Positions 12,365 through 24,541 of a DNA stretch of 64,000 nt are shown one piece after another. Where the stretch lies: assembly GCF_010729485.1 (NCBI RefSeq), contig NZ_AP022609.1, positions 1,240,001-1,304,000 on the forward strand, given 5' to 3'. The notes under the pieces were generated by a model that searched no databases, had not been told where the DNA came from, and was given only the letters and a program-made list of their open reading frames with translations. The DNA comes from Mycolicibacter hiberniae (GTDB lineage: Bacteria; Actinomycetota; Actinomycetes; Mycobacteriales; Mycobacteriaceae). Position 1 is the first letter of the stretch. Each line of letters starts with the position of its first letter. A program made the translations under genes and the position numbers.

Positions 12365-13507
12365 GTGAGCCGGGTCCTGCTGGTAACCAACGATTTTCCG
12401 CCGCGTCCCGGCGGCATCCAGTGCTACCTGGAAGAACTGGTGCGCCGCATCGCCGCGGCGGGGCGTCACGAAATCACGGTGTATGCGCCCAAGTGGAAGG
12501 GCGCGCGGGCCTTCGATGAATCCGCGAAAGCCGCCGGCTATCAGGTGGTAAGGCATCCCGGCACGCTGATGTTGCCGGGCCCGGCGGTCGATGCACGGAT
12601 GCGTCGGCTCGTCGCCGACTCGGGCGCCGAGACGGTGTGGTTCGGCGCGGCCGCCCCGCTGGCCCTGCTGGCGCAGCGGGCGCGCGGCGCCGGCGCCGTT
12701 CGGGTGCTGGCCAGCACGCACGGCCATGAGGTCGGCTGGTCGATGCTGCCGGGGGCCCGCTCGGTGCTGCGCCGGATCGGCGACACCTGCGACACCGTCA
12801 CCTTCGTCAGCCACTACACCCGCGGCCGGTTCGCCTCGGCGTTCGGTCCCGACGCCGCACTGGAGCACCTGCCTCCCGGCGTGGACACCGACCGGTTCCG
12901 CCCCGACCCCGCGGCCCGCGCCGAACTGCGCGCCCGGCACGGGTTGGGTGAGCGTCCCACCGTGGTGTGCGTTTCGCGGCTCGTGCCCCGCAAGGGTCAG
13001 GACATGCTGATCCGGGCGCTTCCGGCCATACGGCAACGGGTGAACGGGGCCGCGCTGGTCATCGTCGGCGGGGGGCCGTACGCCGAGAGGCTGCACACGT
13101 TGGCCCGCGAGTGCGGGGTCGCCGACGCGGTGACGTTCACCGGCGGCGTACCGGCCGCCGAGCTACCGGCCTACTACCTGCTCGGGGACGTGTTCGCGAT
13201 GCCCTGCCGCACCCGCGGCGCCGGACTGGACGTCGAAGGGCTGGGCATCGTGTTCCTGGAGGCCTCGGCCGCCGGGGTGCCGGTGGTCGCCGGCGACTCC
13301 GGCGGTGCCCCCGAGACCGTGGTGCACAACCGAACCGGCCTGGTGGTCGACGGCCGGGCGGTGGACCAGATCGCCGACGCGGTCGCCGGCCTGCTCGCCG
13401 ACCCCGCCCGTGCCGCGGCGATGGGTGCCGCCGGGCGGGAATGGGCCACCGGCCATTGGCGCTGGGACTCGCTGGCCGGGCGCATGGCCGAGCTGTTGCA
13501 GGCCTGA
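12365..13507 (+). CDS. pimB: GDP-mannose:phosphatidylinositol-monomannoside mannosyltransferase (PimB')
   Basis: A 380-residue GT4-family, GT-B fold glycosyltransferase. The N-terminal half has FPPRPGGIQCYLEEL, the acceptor-side glycine-rich segment; the C-terminal half has VSRLVPRKGQD for the donor phosphate and an E-x7-E motif in EGLGIVFLEASAAG. It matches Rv2188c, which adds the second mannose to PIM1 to form PIM2 at the inner leaflet, a precursor of LM and LAM. The start is GTG at 12365, 20 bp after the HExxH gene. It ends 30 bp from convergent fadD15. Confidence 0.93.
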   Translation: MSRVLLVTNDFPPRPGGIQCYLEELVRRIAAAGRHEITVYAPKWKGARAFDESAKAAGYQVVRHPGTLMLPGPAVDARMRRLVADSGAETVWFGAAAPLALLAQRARGAGAVRVLASTHGHEVGWSMLPGARSVLRRIGDTCDTVTFVSHYTRGRFASAFGPDAALEHLPPGVDTDRFRPDPAARAELRARHGLGERPTVVCVSRLVPRKGQDMLIRALPAIRQRVNGAALVIVGGGPYAERLHTLARECGVADAVTFTGGVPAAELPAYYLLGDVFAMPCRTRGAGLDVEGLGIVFLEASAAGVPVVAGDSGGAPETVVHNRTGLVVDGRAVDQIADAVAGLLADPARAAAMGAAGREWATGHWRWDSLAGRMAELLQA

Positions 13508-13537
13508 GCGGGGCTCAGCCCTGGCCCTGAGGGTGCC

Positions 13538-15340
13538 TCAGCCCTTGACGTAGATCGCCTCGATCGCTTCGGCGAACTTCTCCGCGACGATGTTGCGCTT
13601 GACCTTCATGGTCGGGGTCAGCTCGCCGGTGGCCTCGGTGAAGTCGACCGGCAGGATCTGGAACTTGCGGATCGACTCGGCGTGGGAGACCGACAGATTG
13701 GCCTGTTTGACCGCCCCGTCGACCTCGGCGAGCAGATCCGGGTCGGTCGCGAGGTCGCCGGGCGTGTCGGTGCTGGACTTGCCGTTGCGTTGCTTCCAGC
13801 CGTCGAAGGCTTCCGGGTCGATGGTGATCAGCGCGCCGATGAACGGCTTGGCGTCTCCGACGACCATCGCCTGACTGATCAGCGGGTGCGAGCGAAGCTG
13901 GTCTTCCAGGACCGCCGGGGCGACATTCTTGCCGCCGGCGGTGACGATGATCTCCTTCTTGCGGCCGGTGATCTTCAGGTAGCCGTCGGCGTCGATGGCG
14001 GCCAGATCCCCGGTGCGGAACCAGCCGTCGACGAACGCGTCGGCGGTGGCCGCCTCATTGCGCCAGTAGCCGTTGAACACCACCCCGCCGCGCACCAGCA
14101 GCTCGCCGTCCTCGGCGACCCGCATGCTGTTGCCGGGCACCAGCTTTCCGACGGTCCCCACCTTCATTCCTCCGACCGGGTTGACGGTGATGGCAGCCGT
14201 GGTCTCGGTCAGGCCGTAGCCCTCGTAGATGGACAGGCCGACGCCACGGTAGAAGTGGCCCAGCCGTTCGCCCAGCGGGGCCCCGCCGGAGACGGAGGCG
14301 CGGCAGTTGCCGCCCAGCGCCGCGCGCAGCTTGTGATAGACCAGCTTGTCGAACAGGGCGTGCTTGGCACGCAGCAACAGGCCCGGACCGCCGCGGTCGA
14401 GAGACTCGCTCCAGTCCACCGCGGTCTGGGCGGCGATCTCGAAGATGCGGCCCTTGCCGTCGTTGGCGGCGTTCTGCGCGGCGGTGTTGTACACCTTCTC
14501 GAAGACCCGCGGCACCGAAACCACCACGGTCGGCTTGAACACCCCGAACATCGGTACCAGGTTCTTGATGTCGCTGGTGAAGCCGACGGTGACCTTGTTG
14601 GCGAAGCCGGCGATGCTCAGCGCGCGGGCCAGCACGTGGGCCAGCGGCAGAAAGACCAGCAGGCGCTGTCCGGCAGTCAGCAGGGTCGGCAGCGCAGCCT
14701 GGGTGCCGCGCACCTCGTGGATGAGGTTGGAGTGGGTGAGCTCGCAGCCCTTGGGGCGCCCCGTGGTGCCCGAGGTGTAGATCAGCGTCGCCGGGTCGGT
14801 GGCCCGCAGCGCGTCAAGGCGTGCGGTGAGCTGCGCCGGGTCCTGACCGGCACCGGCTTCGGCAAGCTCGTCGAGCGCGGCCGGGCCGGAACCGTCGATG
14901 GTGTGCACCCGCCGCAGTGCGGGCAGGTCGGCGGCGAGTTCGTTGATGATCTGGGCGTGCTCGTCGGTCTCGGCGAAGGCCAGTACCGCGCTGGAGTCCT
15001 GCATCACCCAGCGGACCTGCTCGGCCGAGGAGGTTTCGTAGATCGGCACGGTGACCGCGCCGATGGACAGGATCGCGTAGTCGAGCAGGGCCCACTCGTA
15101 ACGGGTTGCCGAGAAGATGACCACCCGGTCGCCGGGGGCCACGCCCTGACCGATCAGTCCCAATGCGGCCGACCGGATCTGCGCGGCGGCTTCTGCGCAC
15201 GTGACATCGGTCCAGGCCCCGTCGACCAACCGCTGGTAGATCACGAAATCGGGACTGTTGCGCTCGTGCTCGAAAACGACCGCGGCGACGTTGTCGTGCT
15301 CCTCGACGGTGAACGACGCGGGAACACTGAACTCACGCAT
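13538..15340 (-). CDS. fadD15: Long-chain fatty acid-CoA ligase (FadD15)
   Basis: A 600-residue ANL-superfamily adenylating enzyme, the same length as M. tuberculosis FadD15. The AMP-binding signature is [28 protein letters not shown] and the late [14 protein letters not shown] motif with its hinge are all present, so both adenylation and thioesterification should occur. It activates long-chain fatty acids to acyl-CoA on the cytoplasmic side of the membrane. The ATG start is clear, with AGAGGT just upstream. A 231-bp gap separates it from the divergent START-like gene at 15572. Confidence 0.94.
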   Translation of the reverse strand: MREFSVPASFTVEEHDNVAAVVFEHERNSPDFVIYQRLVDGAWTDVTCAEAAAQIRSAALGLIGQGVAPGDRVVIFSATRYEWALLDYAILSIGAVTVPIYETSSAEQVRWVMQDSSAVLAFAETDEHAQIINELAADLPALRRVHTIDGSGPAALDELAEAGAGQDPAQLTARLDALRATDPATLIYTSGTTGRPKGCELTHSNLIHEVRGTQAALPTLLTAGQRLLVFLPLAHVLARALSIAGFANKVTVGFTSDIKNLVPMFGVFKPTVVVSVPRVFEKVYNTAAQNAANDGKGRIFEIAAQTAVDWSESLDRGGPGLLLRAKHALFDKLVYHKLRAALGGNCRASVSGGAPLGERLGHFYRGVGLSIYEGYGLTETTAAITVNPVGGMKVGTVGKLVPGNSMRVAEDGELLVRGGVVFNGYWRNEAATADAFVDGWFRTGDLAAIDADGYLKITGRKKEIIVTAGGKNVAPAVLEDQLRSHPLISQAMVVGDAKPFIGALITIDPEAFDGWKQRNGKSSTDTPGDLATDPDLLAEVDGAVKQANLSVSHAESIRKFQILPVDFTEATGELTPTMKVKRNIVAEKFAEAIEAIYVKG

Positions 15341-15571
15341 TGCGATGACCTCTCTTGCCAGCCGGGGTAGACCCGCTCAGCCTAGTCGGCACCGGTCCGC
15401 GAGCGTGACGGTGTTCACGATTGCGGGCGGGGCCACGGGCGCGGGCGGGCTCGCGGCGAAAACGTGCGGGACCGTTCCGGGCGGGAGGGCCCACGGCCGG
15501 AGCGTCGGGTGCGCGGCATCGGCGGGCAGGGGAGGTTGGCTGCGCAAACGTCTTCGATACGCTTGCGGGCC

Positions 15572-15967
15572 ATGAACAGTATCCAGGTTGCCGACGAGAC
15601 TTTCGTCGCCGCATCCGGCGAGCAGGTCGGCGCGGCGGTCGCCGATCGCTTGAGTTGGCAGCGGTGGTGGCCCGACCTGCAACTCCAGGTGGTTGAGGAC
15701 CGGGCCGACAAGGGCATCCGGTGGACGGTGAGCGGGCCGCTGACCGGCACCATGGAGATCTGGCTGGAGCCGATGCTCGACGGTGTGCTGCTGCACTACT
15801 TCCTGCATGCCGAGCCGACCGGGGTGACCGGCCGGCAGCTGGCCAAGCTGAACCTGGCGAAGCTGAACCACCGCCGCCGGGTGGCCGGCAAGCGGATGGC
15901 TTTCGAGATCAAGGACCGCCTGGAGAGTTCCCGGCCGGTGGGGGTCTCTCCGAACGCCGTACGTTGA
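15572..15967 (+). CDS. START/SRPBCC-like protein (Rv2186c-like)
   Basis: A 131-residue protein with the start-grasp pattern of the SRPBCC superfamily: an N-terminal strand (NSIQVADETFVAAS), a helix ending in WQRWWPDL, several strands, and a long basic C-terminal helix. Such folds make a hydrophobic cavity that binds lipids or polyketides. It is the first of two related genes (the next is at 16047) and opens a rightward cluster of six genes. The ATG at 15572 was preferred over an upstream in-frame GTG because the fold begins right after it. Confidence 0.75.
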   Translation: MNSIQVADETFVAASGEQVGAAVADRLSWQRWWPDLQLQVVEDRADKGIRWTVSGPLTGTMEIWLEPMLDGVLLHYFLHAEPTGVTGRQLAKLNLAKLNHRRRVAGKRMAFEIKDRLESSRPVGVSPNAVR

Positions 15968-16046
15968 ACCGCCCCGGCCCGGGACGGCGGGGTACCGTCT
16001 TTGCCGTGGGGTCGTGCCAGGCGCGAGCGAGTTAGGGAAGTAGTAC

Positions 16047-16484
16047 GTGGCCGATAAGACAGCTCAGACGATCTACATCGCGGCGGATCCGGACACGGTG
16101 ATGAAGGTGATCGCCGACATTGGCGCCTATCCCGACTGGGTCTCGGAGTACACCGAGGCCGAGGTGCTCGAAACCGACGCCGACGGGTACCCGAAGGTGG
16201 CCCGGCTGGTGCTCGACGCGGCCGTGCTCAAAGACACCATGGTGCTGGACTACGACTGGTCGCCCGATCACCGCTCGGTGCGCTGGTCGCTGGCGTCGAG
16301 TTCGCTGCTGAAAGCCCTCAACGGCGAATATCGCTTGACGCCCAAGAGATCTGGCACCGAGGTCGTCTACGAGTTGTCGGTGGATCTGATGATTCCGATG
16401 ATCGGCCTGCTCAAGCGCAAGGCGGAACGGCGACTGACCGACACCGCTCTGAAGGACCTGAAGAAGCGAGCCGAGGCTGAGTGA
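16047..16484 (+). CDS. START/SRPBCC domain protein (TB16.3-like)
   Basis: A 145-residue protein matching Rv2185c (TB16.3). It has the polyketide-cyclase / coenzyme-Q-binding type SRPBCC fold: ADKTAQTIYIAADPD strand and helix, DIGAYPDWVSEY, several strands and a long basic C-terminal helix (LKRKAERRLTDTALKDLKKR). Expected to bind a hydrophobic ligand. The GTG at 16047 has AGGGAAG upstream. Its TGA overlaps the GTG of the ATPase gene (GTGA), so the two are translationally coupled. Confidence 0.82.
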   Translation: MADKTAQTIYIAADPDTVMKVIADIGAYPDWVSEYTEAEVLETDADGYPKVARLVLDAAVLKDTMVLDYDWSPDHRSVRWSLASSSLLKALNGEYRLTPKRSGTEVVYELSVDLMIPMIGLLKRKAERRLTDTALKDLKKRAEAE

Positions 16485-17764
16485 GGCCGCCGCAGGCAGC
16501 GACGCCGGCTGCAGCCCAGCTGAGTCTGTTCGTCGGTAAGGGCGGCGTAGGCAAGTCCACGTGTGCGGCGGCGACCGCTGTCACGCAGGCATGCGCCGGC
16601 GACCGGGTGCTGCTGGTCTCCACCGATCAGGCCCATTCGGTGGGCGATGTGCTCGGCGTGCAGCTGGCTCCCAGCGGTGCCCGGGATCCCAGCCCGGTGG
16701 CCCTCGACGGCGCCGGCCCGGGCCGGCTGGACGTGCTCGCGCTGGACACCCTGTCCGTACTTGAGCGGCACTGGGCCGGCGTGGTCGGGGTGCTCGCTGC
16801 GCGGTTCCCCGAATCGGATCTGGGTAGCCTTGCCCCCGAAGAACTTTCGGCTTTTCCGGGGGTTCAGGAGGTGTTGGGCCTGCACGAGGTCGGCGAGCTC
16901 GCGGACAGCGGGCAGTGGGACCGCGTCATCGTCGACTGCGCATCGACTGCCGATGCGATGCGGATGCTGACCCTGCCGGCGACCGTGGCGCTGTATGCCG
17001 AACGGTCCTGGCCGCGGCACCGCCGGCTCAGCGGGACCGAGGAGCCCCGTTCGACCGCCCTGGTGGAGGCGATCGAGCGGATCAGCCGCGCCGCCGAGCG
17101 GCTTGCCGAGCGCCTCGCAGATGAGACGACGGTGGCAGCGCATCTGGTGCTGACCGCCGAGCGCGTGGTGGCCGCCGAAGCCGTCCGGACCCTGGGAGTG
17201 CTGTCGCTGACCGGGGTGCGGGTGGCGGAACTGATCGTCAATCAGATTTTGGTGCAGGACGATTCATACGTCTACACCGACCTGCCGGTCCATCCCGCGT
17301 TCGACTGGTACGCCGAGCGGATCAGCGAACAGCGCACCGTCCTGGCCGAGATCGACCACGCGATAGGCGACGTGGCGATGGTGCTGGTCCCGCATCTGGC
17401 GGGTGAGCCGATCGGCCCCAAAGCCCTGGGCGACCTGCTCGCCGGCAGCCGCCGCCGGGACGGATCGGCACCGCCCGGTCCGGTGCGGCCCGTGGTCGAC
17501 CGGGAGTCCGGTTCCGGGCTGGGGGCGGTGTATCGCCTGCGGCTAGAGTTACCCCAGGTCGATTCCGGTGCGCTGAGCCTGGGGCGGTCCGGAGACGATC
17601 TGATCATCGGGGCAGGCGCCACCAGACGCCGCGTGCGGCTGGCGTCGGTGCTGCGACGGTGCACGGTTGTCGACGCGACGCTGCGTGGCACTGAACTGAC
17701 GGTGCGCTTCCGGCCGGACCCGGACGTGTGGCCGACGACTGGCGATGAGGAGGGGCGACGTTGA
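16481..17764 (+). CDS. GET3/ArsA-like anion-transporting ATPase family protein (Rv2184c-like)
   Basis: A 427-residue SIMIBI-class ATPase. The deviant Walker A GKGGVGKST lies at residues 19-27 with the signature lysine K20, followed by the switch-like LLVSTDQAHSVGDVLG, where ArsA/GET3 proteins have STDPAHS. A hydrophobic EVxGLHEV-like segment and DRVIVDCAST (Walker B region) follow. No arsenical cysteine triad is obvious, so arsenite transport is unlikely; a client-handling or membrane-targeting role is more likely but unproven. Coupled by 4-bp overlaps to the START-like gene before it and to the small cysteine protein after it. Confidence 0.8.
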   Translation: MRPPQAATPAAAQLSLFVGKGGVGKSTCAAATAVTQACAGDRVLLVSTDQAHSVGDVLGVQLAPSGARDPSPVALDGAGPGRLDVLALDTLSVLERHWAGVVGVLAARFPESDLGSLAPEELSAFPGVQEVLGLHEVGELADSGQWDRVIVDCASTADAMRMLTLPATVALYAERSWPRHRRLSGTEEPRSTALVEAIERISRAAERLAERLADETTVAAHLVLTAERVVAAEAVRTLGVLSLTGVRVAELIVNQILVQDDSYVYTDLPVHPAFDWYAERISEQRTVLAEIDHAIGDVAMVLVPHLAGEPIGPKALGDLLAGSRRRDGSAPPGPVRPVVDRESGSGLGAVYRLRLELPQVDSGALSLGRSGDDLIIGAGATRRRVRLASVLRRCTVVDATLRGTELTVRFRPDPDVWPTTGDEEGRR

Positions 17765-18168
17765 CCCCTGGCGCGCACCCCGACCTCGGTGAGCTCGGAC
17801 CCGAGCTGCGCAAGCTCGCCCAGGCCCTGCTGGATCGCCTCGATCCGGCGGTGCGTGCCGCGGCGCTGCTGGCGGCCTCCGGCGACGGACCGGGCAAATG
17901 TCAACAGGTGTGGTGCCCCGTATGCGCGCTGGCGGCACTGGTGACCGGCGAAGAGCATCCGCTGCTGACCGTGGTTGCTGAGCACAGCGTCGCGCTCTAC
18001 GAGGTGGTCCGCGCCGTGGTCGGGGAGACCGCCGGCGCCGGCGGGCCGCCGGATCCGCCTGAACCGGGCCCGGCCGCACCCGGCGGCGACGGTGACGCGC
18101 CGGTCCGGCCCAGTTATCAACACATTCCGGTAAACGTCGAAACCGAATCCTCAGACGGCGAAAGCTGA
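17761..18168 (+). CDS. Small cysteine-motif protein (Rv2183c-like), function unknown
   Basis: A 135-residue protein that starts at a TTG overlapping the ATPase stop (TTGA). Residues 1-65 are helical and contain three close cysteines, C47-x4-C52-x2-C55 (KCQQVWCPVCALAAL), which could bind zinc or a cluster; the C-terminal 50 residues are proline- and glycine-rich. Always next to the ATPase in the gene order I know, so a partner or regulator of that ATPase is a fair inference. No enzymatic motif is visible. Confidence 0.7.
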   Translation: MTPGAHPDLGELGPELRKLAQALLDRLDPAVRAAALLAASGDGPGKCQQVWCPVCALAALVTGEEHPLLTVVAEHSVALYEVVRAVVGETAGAGGPPDPPEPGPAAPGGDGDAPVRPSYQHIPVNVETESSDGES

Positions 18169-18265
18169 GGAATTCCAGCGAATTCGCGCTGTGACGAATC
18201 ACCGTGTGGCCCTAGCCACGGCCGCTCGGTAAAGTTAGCGCGAACACGACCAGGAGGGAGGGGCC

Positions 18266-19000
18266 ATGTGGTATTGGCTGGTCAAGTACGTGTTCTTCGG
18301 TCCGCTGCTGGCCGTGATCGGCCGGCCGAAAGTCGAGGGCCTGGAGCACATCCCCGCTGACGGGGCGGCGATTCTGGCCAGCAATCATTTGGCCGTCATG
18401 GACAGTTTTTTCCTGCCCCTGGTGGTGCGCCGTCGGATCACTTTCCTGGCCAAGGCGGAATACTTCACCGGAACCGGGGTCAAAGGCTGGTTGACCCGTT
18501 CTTTCTACACCGCCGTCGGGCAGGTTCCCATCGACCGTAACGACGCGGACGCCGCGCGGGCCGCGCTCAACACCGCCCGGCGGATCCTGGATCAGGGCAA
18601 GCTGCTCGGGATCTACCCCGAGGGCACCCGCTCACCGGACGGCCGGCTCTACAAGGGCAAGACCGGGCTGGCCCGGCTGGCGCTGCACACCGGTGTCCCG
18701 GTGATCCCCGTCGCGATGGTCGGCACCGACGTCGTCAACCCGCCGGGCACCTCGATGCTGCGGTTCGGCCGCGTCACCGTCCGCTTCGGCAAGCCGATGG
18801 ACTTCTCGCGTTTCGACGGGATGGCCGACAACCGCTTCATCGAGCGCGGCGTCACCGACGAGGTGATGTATGAGTTGATGCGGCTGTCCGGGCAGGAGTA
18901 CGTCGACGTCTACGCGGCAAATCTCAAAAACGGTGCGGCGCAGGCGGAAGGGGAAACGACTCAGCCGGTCGCCCGGTTTCCGGAGACCGCGGCGGGCTGA
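18266..19000 (+). CDS. PlsC-type 1-acylglycerol-3-phosphate acyltransferase family protein
   Basis: A 244-residue membrane-associated acyltransferase (Rv2182c-like). The catalytic NHxxxxD motif is NHLAVMD near residue 47, and the acceptor motif [10 protein letters not shown] is near 120. The family acylates lysophosphatidic acid or another lysolipid to build phospholipids. A clear GGAGGGAGGG ribosome site precedes the ATG. It lies 98 bp after the small cysteine protein, so the whole START/ATPase/PlsC set may be one transcription unit with a lipid theme. Its last 40 bp overlap the convergent GT87 gene. Confidence 0.9.
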   Translation: MWYWLVKYVFFGPLLAVIGRPKVEGLEHIPADGAAILASNHLAVMDSFFLPLVVRRRITFLAKAEYFTGTGVKGWLTRSFYTAVGQVPIDRNDADAARAALNTARRILDQGKLLGIYPEGTRSPDGRLYKGKTGLARLALHTGVPVIPVAMVGTDVVNPPGTSMLRFGRVTVRFGKPMDFSRFDGMADNRFIERGVTDEVMYELMRLSGQEYVDVYAANLKNGAAQAEGETTQPVARFPETAAG

Positions 19001-20256
19001 TCCGGATTCGTCCGGGGGGACGGCCGCAGCGTCGCGCCGGCCGTGACGACCATCGCCAGCGCCCACCACACGTAGGACGTTCCGGCCAATTGGCGCCACC
19101 ACGCGGCGCCGGTCTCATGATGTTCGGGCAGCAACTCGATCGGACTGCGCATCATCAGCGCCACCCCGATCACGCTGAGTGCTCCCAGCACCGGCGCCCG
19201 GTGCCGGGACGCCACCACCGCGGTCACCACCACCGCGGGAAGCATCCACACCCAGTGATGCGACCAGGACACCGGTGACACCACCAGGCCGAACAGTGCC
19301 ACGCAGACCAGCGCCAAGATCGGTTCACCCGCGCTGAGCACGCGGCGGGCCGCCCACACGGTCACCGCAAGCACCACCAGGCACCCGGCCAGCCACAGCA
19401 GCGAGCGCAGCTGCTCGCCCAGCGGCAGCCGGGCCAGCGCCCCGGCCAGGTTCTGGTTGGTGTTCAGCGTCGCTCCGCCGATGCGGTCGGTGTCGGTGAC
19501 GGTGCGCGTCCAGTACTGCCAGGAGTCGCTCCAGGCCATTGCGAAGCCCAGCAGGGTCGCGCCCAGAAACGACACCACCGTGGTGACCGCGGCGCGCCGG
19601 TCGCCGCGCAACAGGAAATAGAGCACGAACACGGCCGGGGTCAGCTTCAGCGCCACCGCCACACCCAGCAGGGTGCCGCGCGGCCAGTAGGTGCGCCGCG
19701 GCGCACAGTCGGCGATCACCAGGGTCATCAACACCGCATTGACCTGGCCGAAGTCGAAGTTGGCCCAGATCGGTTCGGCGTCTAACCAGATGGCCGCCGC
19801 CACGATCGCCGCGGCCACCACAGCGCGGCGCCACCAGGCCGGGCCGCAACCCGGACTCGTCTCGACACTCACCCCCAGGCCGGTCAGCACGATCGTGATC
19901 GACACCACCAGCAGCAACGTCGAGACGATGGTCAACACGACGGTGGCGGTGCCCAGCGAAACCCAGGTGAGTGGGGCGAACAACACCGCGGCGATCGGGG
20001 GATAGGTGAACGGCAGGACGGTGCCGTCGATCTGGGTTTGGAACCAGTTCTGGCCGTAGAGCGGCTGGCCGTCACGCCAGGCCTGGGCCGCCATCCGGTA
20101 GACGTCGACGTCGATGTGATACGGCGTGCTGCCCAATGCCCGCCACGTCATGTAGCCCAGAGCTGCCATCGTCAGCGCCGTGAAGATCCACCAAACGGCC
20201 CTACCGTTGATGCCCCCGTGCCGACGGCCCGGCTCGGCCGGCCGCGATGTAGTCAT
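18961..20256 (-). CDS. Polyprenol-dependent alpha-(1->2) mannosyltransferase, GT87 family (Rv2181-like)
   Basis: A 431-residue polytopic GT-C enzyme. About ten hydrophobic segments follow a short basic N-terminus; the periplasmic loop after the first segment carries the catalytic acidic residues ([12 protein letters not shown]). It matches Rv2181, known to add alpha-1,2 mannose branches to the mannan core of LM/LAM with polyprenyl-phosphomannose as donor. ATG start at 20256; divergent from the membrane gene at 20350. The tail overlaps the acyltransferase gene by 40 bp. Confidence 0.88.
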   Translation of the reverse strand: MTTSRPAEPGRRHGGINGRAVWWIFTALTMAALGYMTWRALGSTPYHIDVDVYRMAAQAWRDGQPLYGQNWFQTQIDGTVLPFTYPPIAAVLFAPLTWVSLGTATVVLTIVSTLLLVVSITIVLTGLGVSVETSPGCGPAWWRRAVVAAAIVAAAIWLDAEPIWANFDFGQVNAVLMTLVIADCAPRRTYWPRGTLLGVAVALKLTPAVFVLYFLLRGDRRAAVTTVVSFLGATLLGFAMAWSDSWQYWTRTVTDTDRIGGATLNTNQNLAGALARLPLGEQLRSLLWLAGCLVVLAVTVWAARRVLSAGEPILALVCVALFGLVVSPVSWSHHWVWMLPAVVVTAVVASRHRAPVLGALSVIGVALMMRSPIELLPEHHETGAAWWRQLAGTSYVWWALAMVVTAGATLRPSPRTNPDQPAAVSGNRATG

Positions 20257-20349
20257 GTCGCAGCACAGCCTATCCGGTGGCTACCTCAGACCGCGCCATA
20301 CCGGTGGCGATCCGGGCGTGGTGTGCGGTGAGGGCGTACGTTTCATTAG

Positions 20350-21362
20350 ATGCTCGAATGGTTCCGCGACGACATTGTGGGGCGTGGCCGACTGCCGCTG
20401 CTGTGCTGTCTGCTGGCCTTTTTGGCGACGTTCCTGGTGACTCGTGCCGTGGTGCGCTACATCCGCAGCCAGGCCGACAACCCCCGGCCGCCGCGGTGGT
20501 GGCAGCCGCGCAACGTCCACATCGGGACCAAACACATCCACCACGTGGTGTTCGGGGTGGTGCTGGTGATGGTGTCCGGGGTGACGCTGGTGACCGTCGG
20601 ATCCAGCGGGCATGAGCCGGCGTTCAGCCTGGCCGCGATCGCGTTCGGGATCGGGGCGGCGCTGGTGCTAGACGAGTACGCGCTGATCCTGCACCTGTCC
20701 GACGTGTACTGGGAGGAGGACGGCCGCGCGTCGGTCGACGCGGTGTTCGCCGCCACGGCGGTCGCCGGGCTGCTGGTGCTGGGCTTTCACCCGCTGACGT
20801 TTCTGGCCGGAACATGGCACGATACGTCGTCGCCGTTGATTCGCACCGGGGTGTTCATCGGTTTGGCGACGGCATTGCCGCTGGGCGTGATGGTGTTGTT
20901 GAAGGGCAAGGTGTGGACCGGGTTGATCGGGATGTTTTTCTTTCCCCTGCTGGTGATCGGCGCGGTGCGGCTGTCCCGGCCGCACGCGCCCTGGGCCCGT
21001 TGGCGTTATCTGAACAGCCGTGAGCGAATGCACCGCGCGCTGGAGCGCGAGCGCCGGCTGCGCCGTCCGGTGATTGCCGCCAAGCTCTGGTTGCAGGATG
21101 CGATCGCCGGCCGGCCCCAGGTGCCCGACGAGCGGGCGGTCGACGCCGAGCTCGACCGCGAGGTGCGCGCCGCGTCGGCGCCGACGGTGAAATTCATGGC
21201 TCCCCGGCCGCCGGCAGCCCGGCCGCCGGCCCCCGCCGCCCGCCCGCCCGCCCGGCCGGCTCCGCCCCCGTGGCCCCCGAGCCGGCCCGGTCCGGCGTCG
21301 GAGGCGTCGGCGCCCACCCGGCCATTCGTGGTCCCGCGGATGCCCCGGCAGGGCGGACCGTG

Positions 21363-21366
<4 letters not shown>
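20350..21366 (+). CDS. Conserved membrane protein (Rv2180c-like)
   Basis: A 338-residue protein with about seven hydrophobic segments between residues 12 and 215, a histidine-rich loop (HIGTKHIHHVVFG) after the first, a conserved acidic segment DEYALILHLSDVYWEEDGR, and a hydrophilic, proline-rich C-terminal tail (about 280-338). No known enzyme motif recognised. The two histidines plus the acidic stretch could form a metal or catalytic site facing the membrane. Its stop overlaps the GTG of the exoribonuclease gene (GTGA). Confidence 0.78.
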
Positions 21367-23286
<1,920 letters not shown>

Positions 23287-23305
23287 GACGTCGGCAGGCC
23301 GCGGT

Positions 23306-24487
23306 TTACAGCAGCGCGCCGACGTTGTTGCCCAGCGTCCACGCCACCGCCGCGACCACGGCGTCCAGCGCGAACACCACGGCCAGCCAGATCAGCACCA
23401 TCCGGCGTGCGTGCTGGCGCTCCAGCACGAATCGGCTCAGTTCGACGCCGCCGAATTGCCCTGTCACGAGCTGAGATTGACCGGTTTCCTCCGGCCAGTC
23501 CTGCGGACCCCGGGTCATGTGCAGGGTCTGGTGGCGTGGCGGCGCCGGCTGCTGCGGCGTGCGCCCGGGTGCGGCCGCGACGTGCTGGGCGGAGTTGCGG
23601 GGGGCGGGCACCCGAAACGCCGGCAGCGCCAGCGCTTCGGTGAGCAGGTCTACCGCGCGAGCCATCTGCAGACCATCGGGGTAGCGGTCCTGCGGCTCCC
23701 GGGCGGTGGCCCGGGCGACCAGGTCGTCGAATTCGCCGGGAACGCCGTCGATGGCCGAACTGGGCAGCGGGACATCGTGATCCAGGCGCTGGTAGGCCAC
23801 CGTCAACGCGGAGTCGCCGGCGAACGGCGTGTGGCCGGTCAACAGCTCATAGGTGAGTACGCCGGCGCTGTAGACGTCGCTGGCGGGGCCGGCGTTTCCG
23901 TCCCGCACCTGCTCGGGGGACAGATAGGCCGCGGTACCCAGAATCACGTTGGTGGACGTGATTCCCGCCGCTGCGATGGCGCGCACCAGTCCGAAGTCGA
24001 CGATCTTCACGTCGCCGTCATCGGAGATCAGGATGTTTTCCGGCTTGACGTCACGGTGCACCAGCCCGGCCTGGTGCGCGATCCCCAGTGCCGAAAGCAC
24101 CGGGCGCAGTACCGCGGCGACGGCGTGCGGCGGCATCGGGCCGCGTTCATTGAGCAGTTCGCGTAGCGTGCCGCCCTCGACGAGCTCCATCACCAGAAAC
24201 GGCTGGCCGGGATCGTGAATCGTGCCGAAGCCCTGGTCGTAGACCGCCACCAGCCCCGGATCCTTGAGCCGGGCGACCGCCCGGGCCTCGAGCTGGAACC
24301 GGGCCAGGAACTGCTGGTCGCCGGCGTAGCGCAGATCCATCACCTTCACCGCGACCGGGCGGTCGAGGCGTTCGTCCATGCCGCGGTACACCGTGGAGGT
24401 GCCGCCGGTGGCGATCCGGGCGCCCACCCGGTACCGCCCGTCGAGCAGGGTGCCCTCCAAGCTGTCGCCGCCCCAGGTGGAAGTCAC
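23306..24487 (-). CDS. pknL: Serine/threonine protein kinase PknL
   Basis: A 393-residue Hanks-type receptor-like kinase. The glycine loop is ATGGTSTVY (26-34), the catalytic lysine is K48, the catalytic loop is H144-R-D146-VKPEN, the metal motif D164-F-G, and the activation segment carries several threonines before AYLSPEQ. A juxtamembrane proline-rich stretch precedes one membrane segment (about 363-385), and only a few residues lie outside, so there is no sensor domain. GTG start. It is divergent, 54 bp apart, from the Rv2175c-like substrate gene, and convergent with aroG. Confidence 0.94.
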   Translation of the reverse strand: MTSTWGGDSLEGTLLDGRYRVGARIATGGTSTVYRGMDERLDRPVAVKVMDLRYAGDQQFLARFQLEARAVARLKDPGLVAVYDQGFGTIHDPGQPFLVMELVEGGTLRELLNERGPMPPHAVAAVLRPVLSALGIAHQAGLVHRDVKPENILISDDGDVKIVDFGLVRAIAAAGITSTNVILGTAAYLSPEQVRDGNAGPASDVYSAGVLTYELLTGHTPFAGDSALTVAYQRLDHDVPLPSSAIDGVPGEFDDLVARATAREPQDRYPDGLQMARAVDLLTEALALPAFRVPAPRNSAQHVAAAPGRTPQQPAPPRHQTLHMTRGPQDWPEETGQSQLVTGQFGGVELSRFVLERQHARRMVLIWLAVVFALDAVVAAVAWTLGNNVGALL

Positions 24488-24541
24488 CTGGCAATGGTAT
24501 GTGTGCGTCGGCGGCCGGTCCGGCGGTTCTAAACTCGTGTC

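Noticed and set aside
13508..13537. Terminator between pimB' and fadD15
   Set aside because: Only short imperfect CTGAG/CTCAG repeats occur in the 30-bp gap, with no T-run on either strand.
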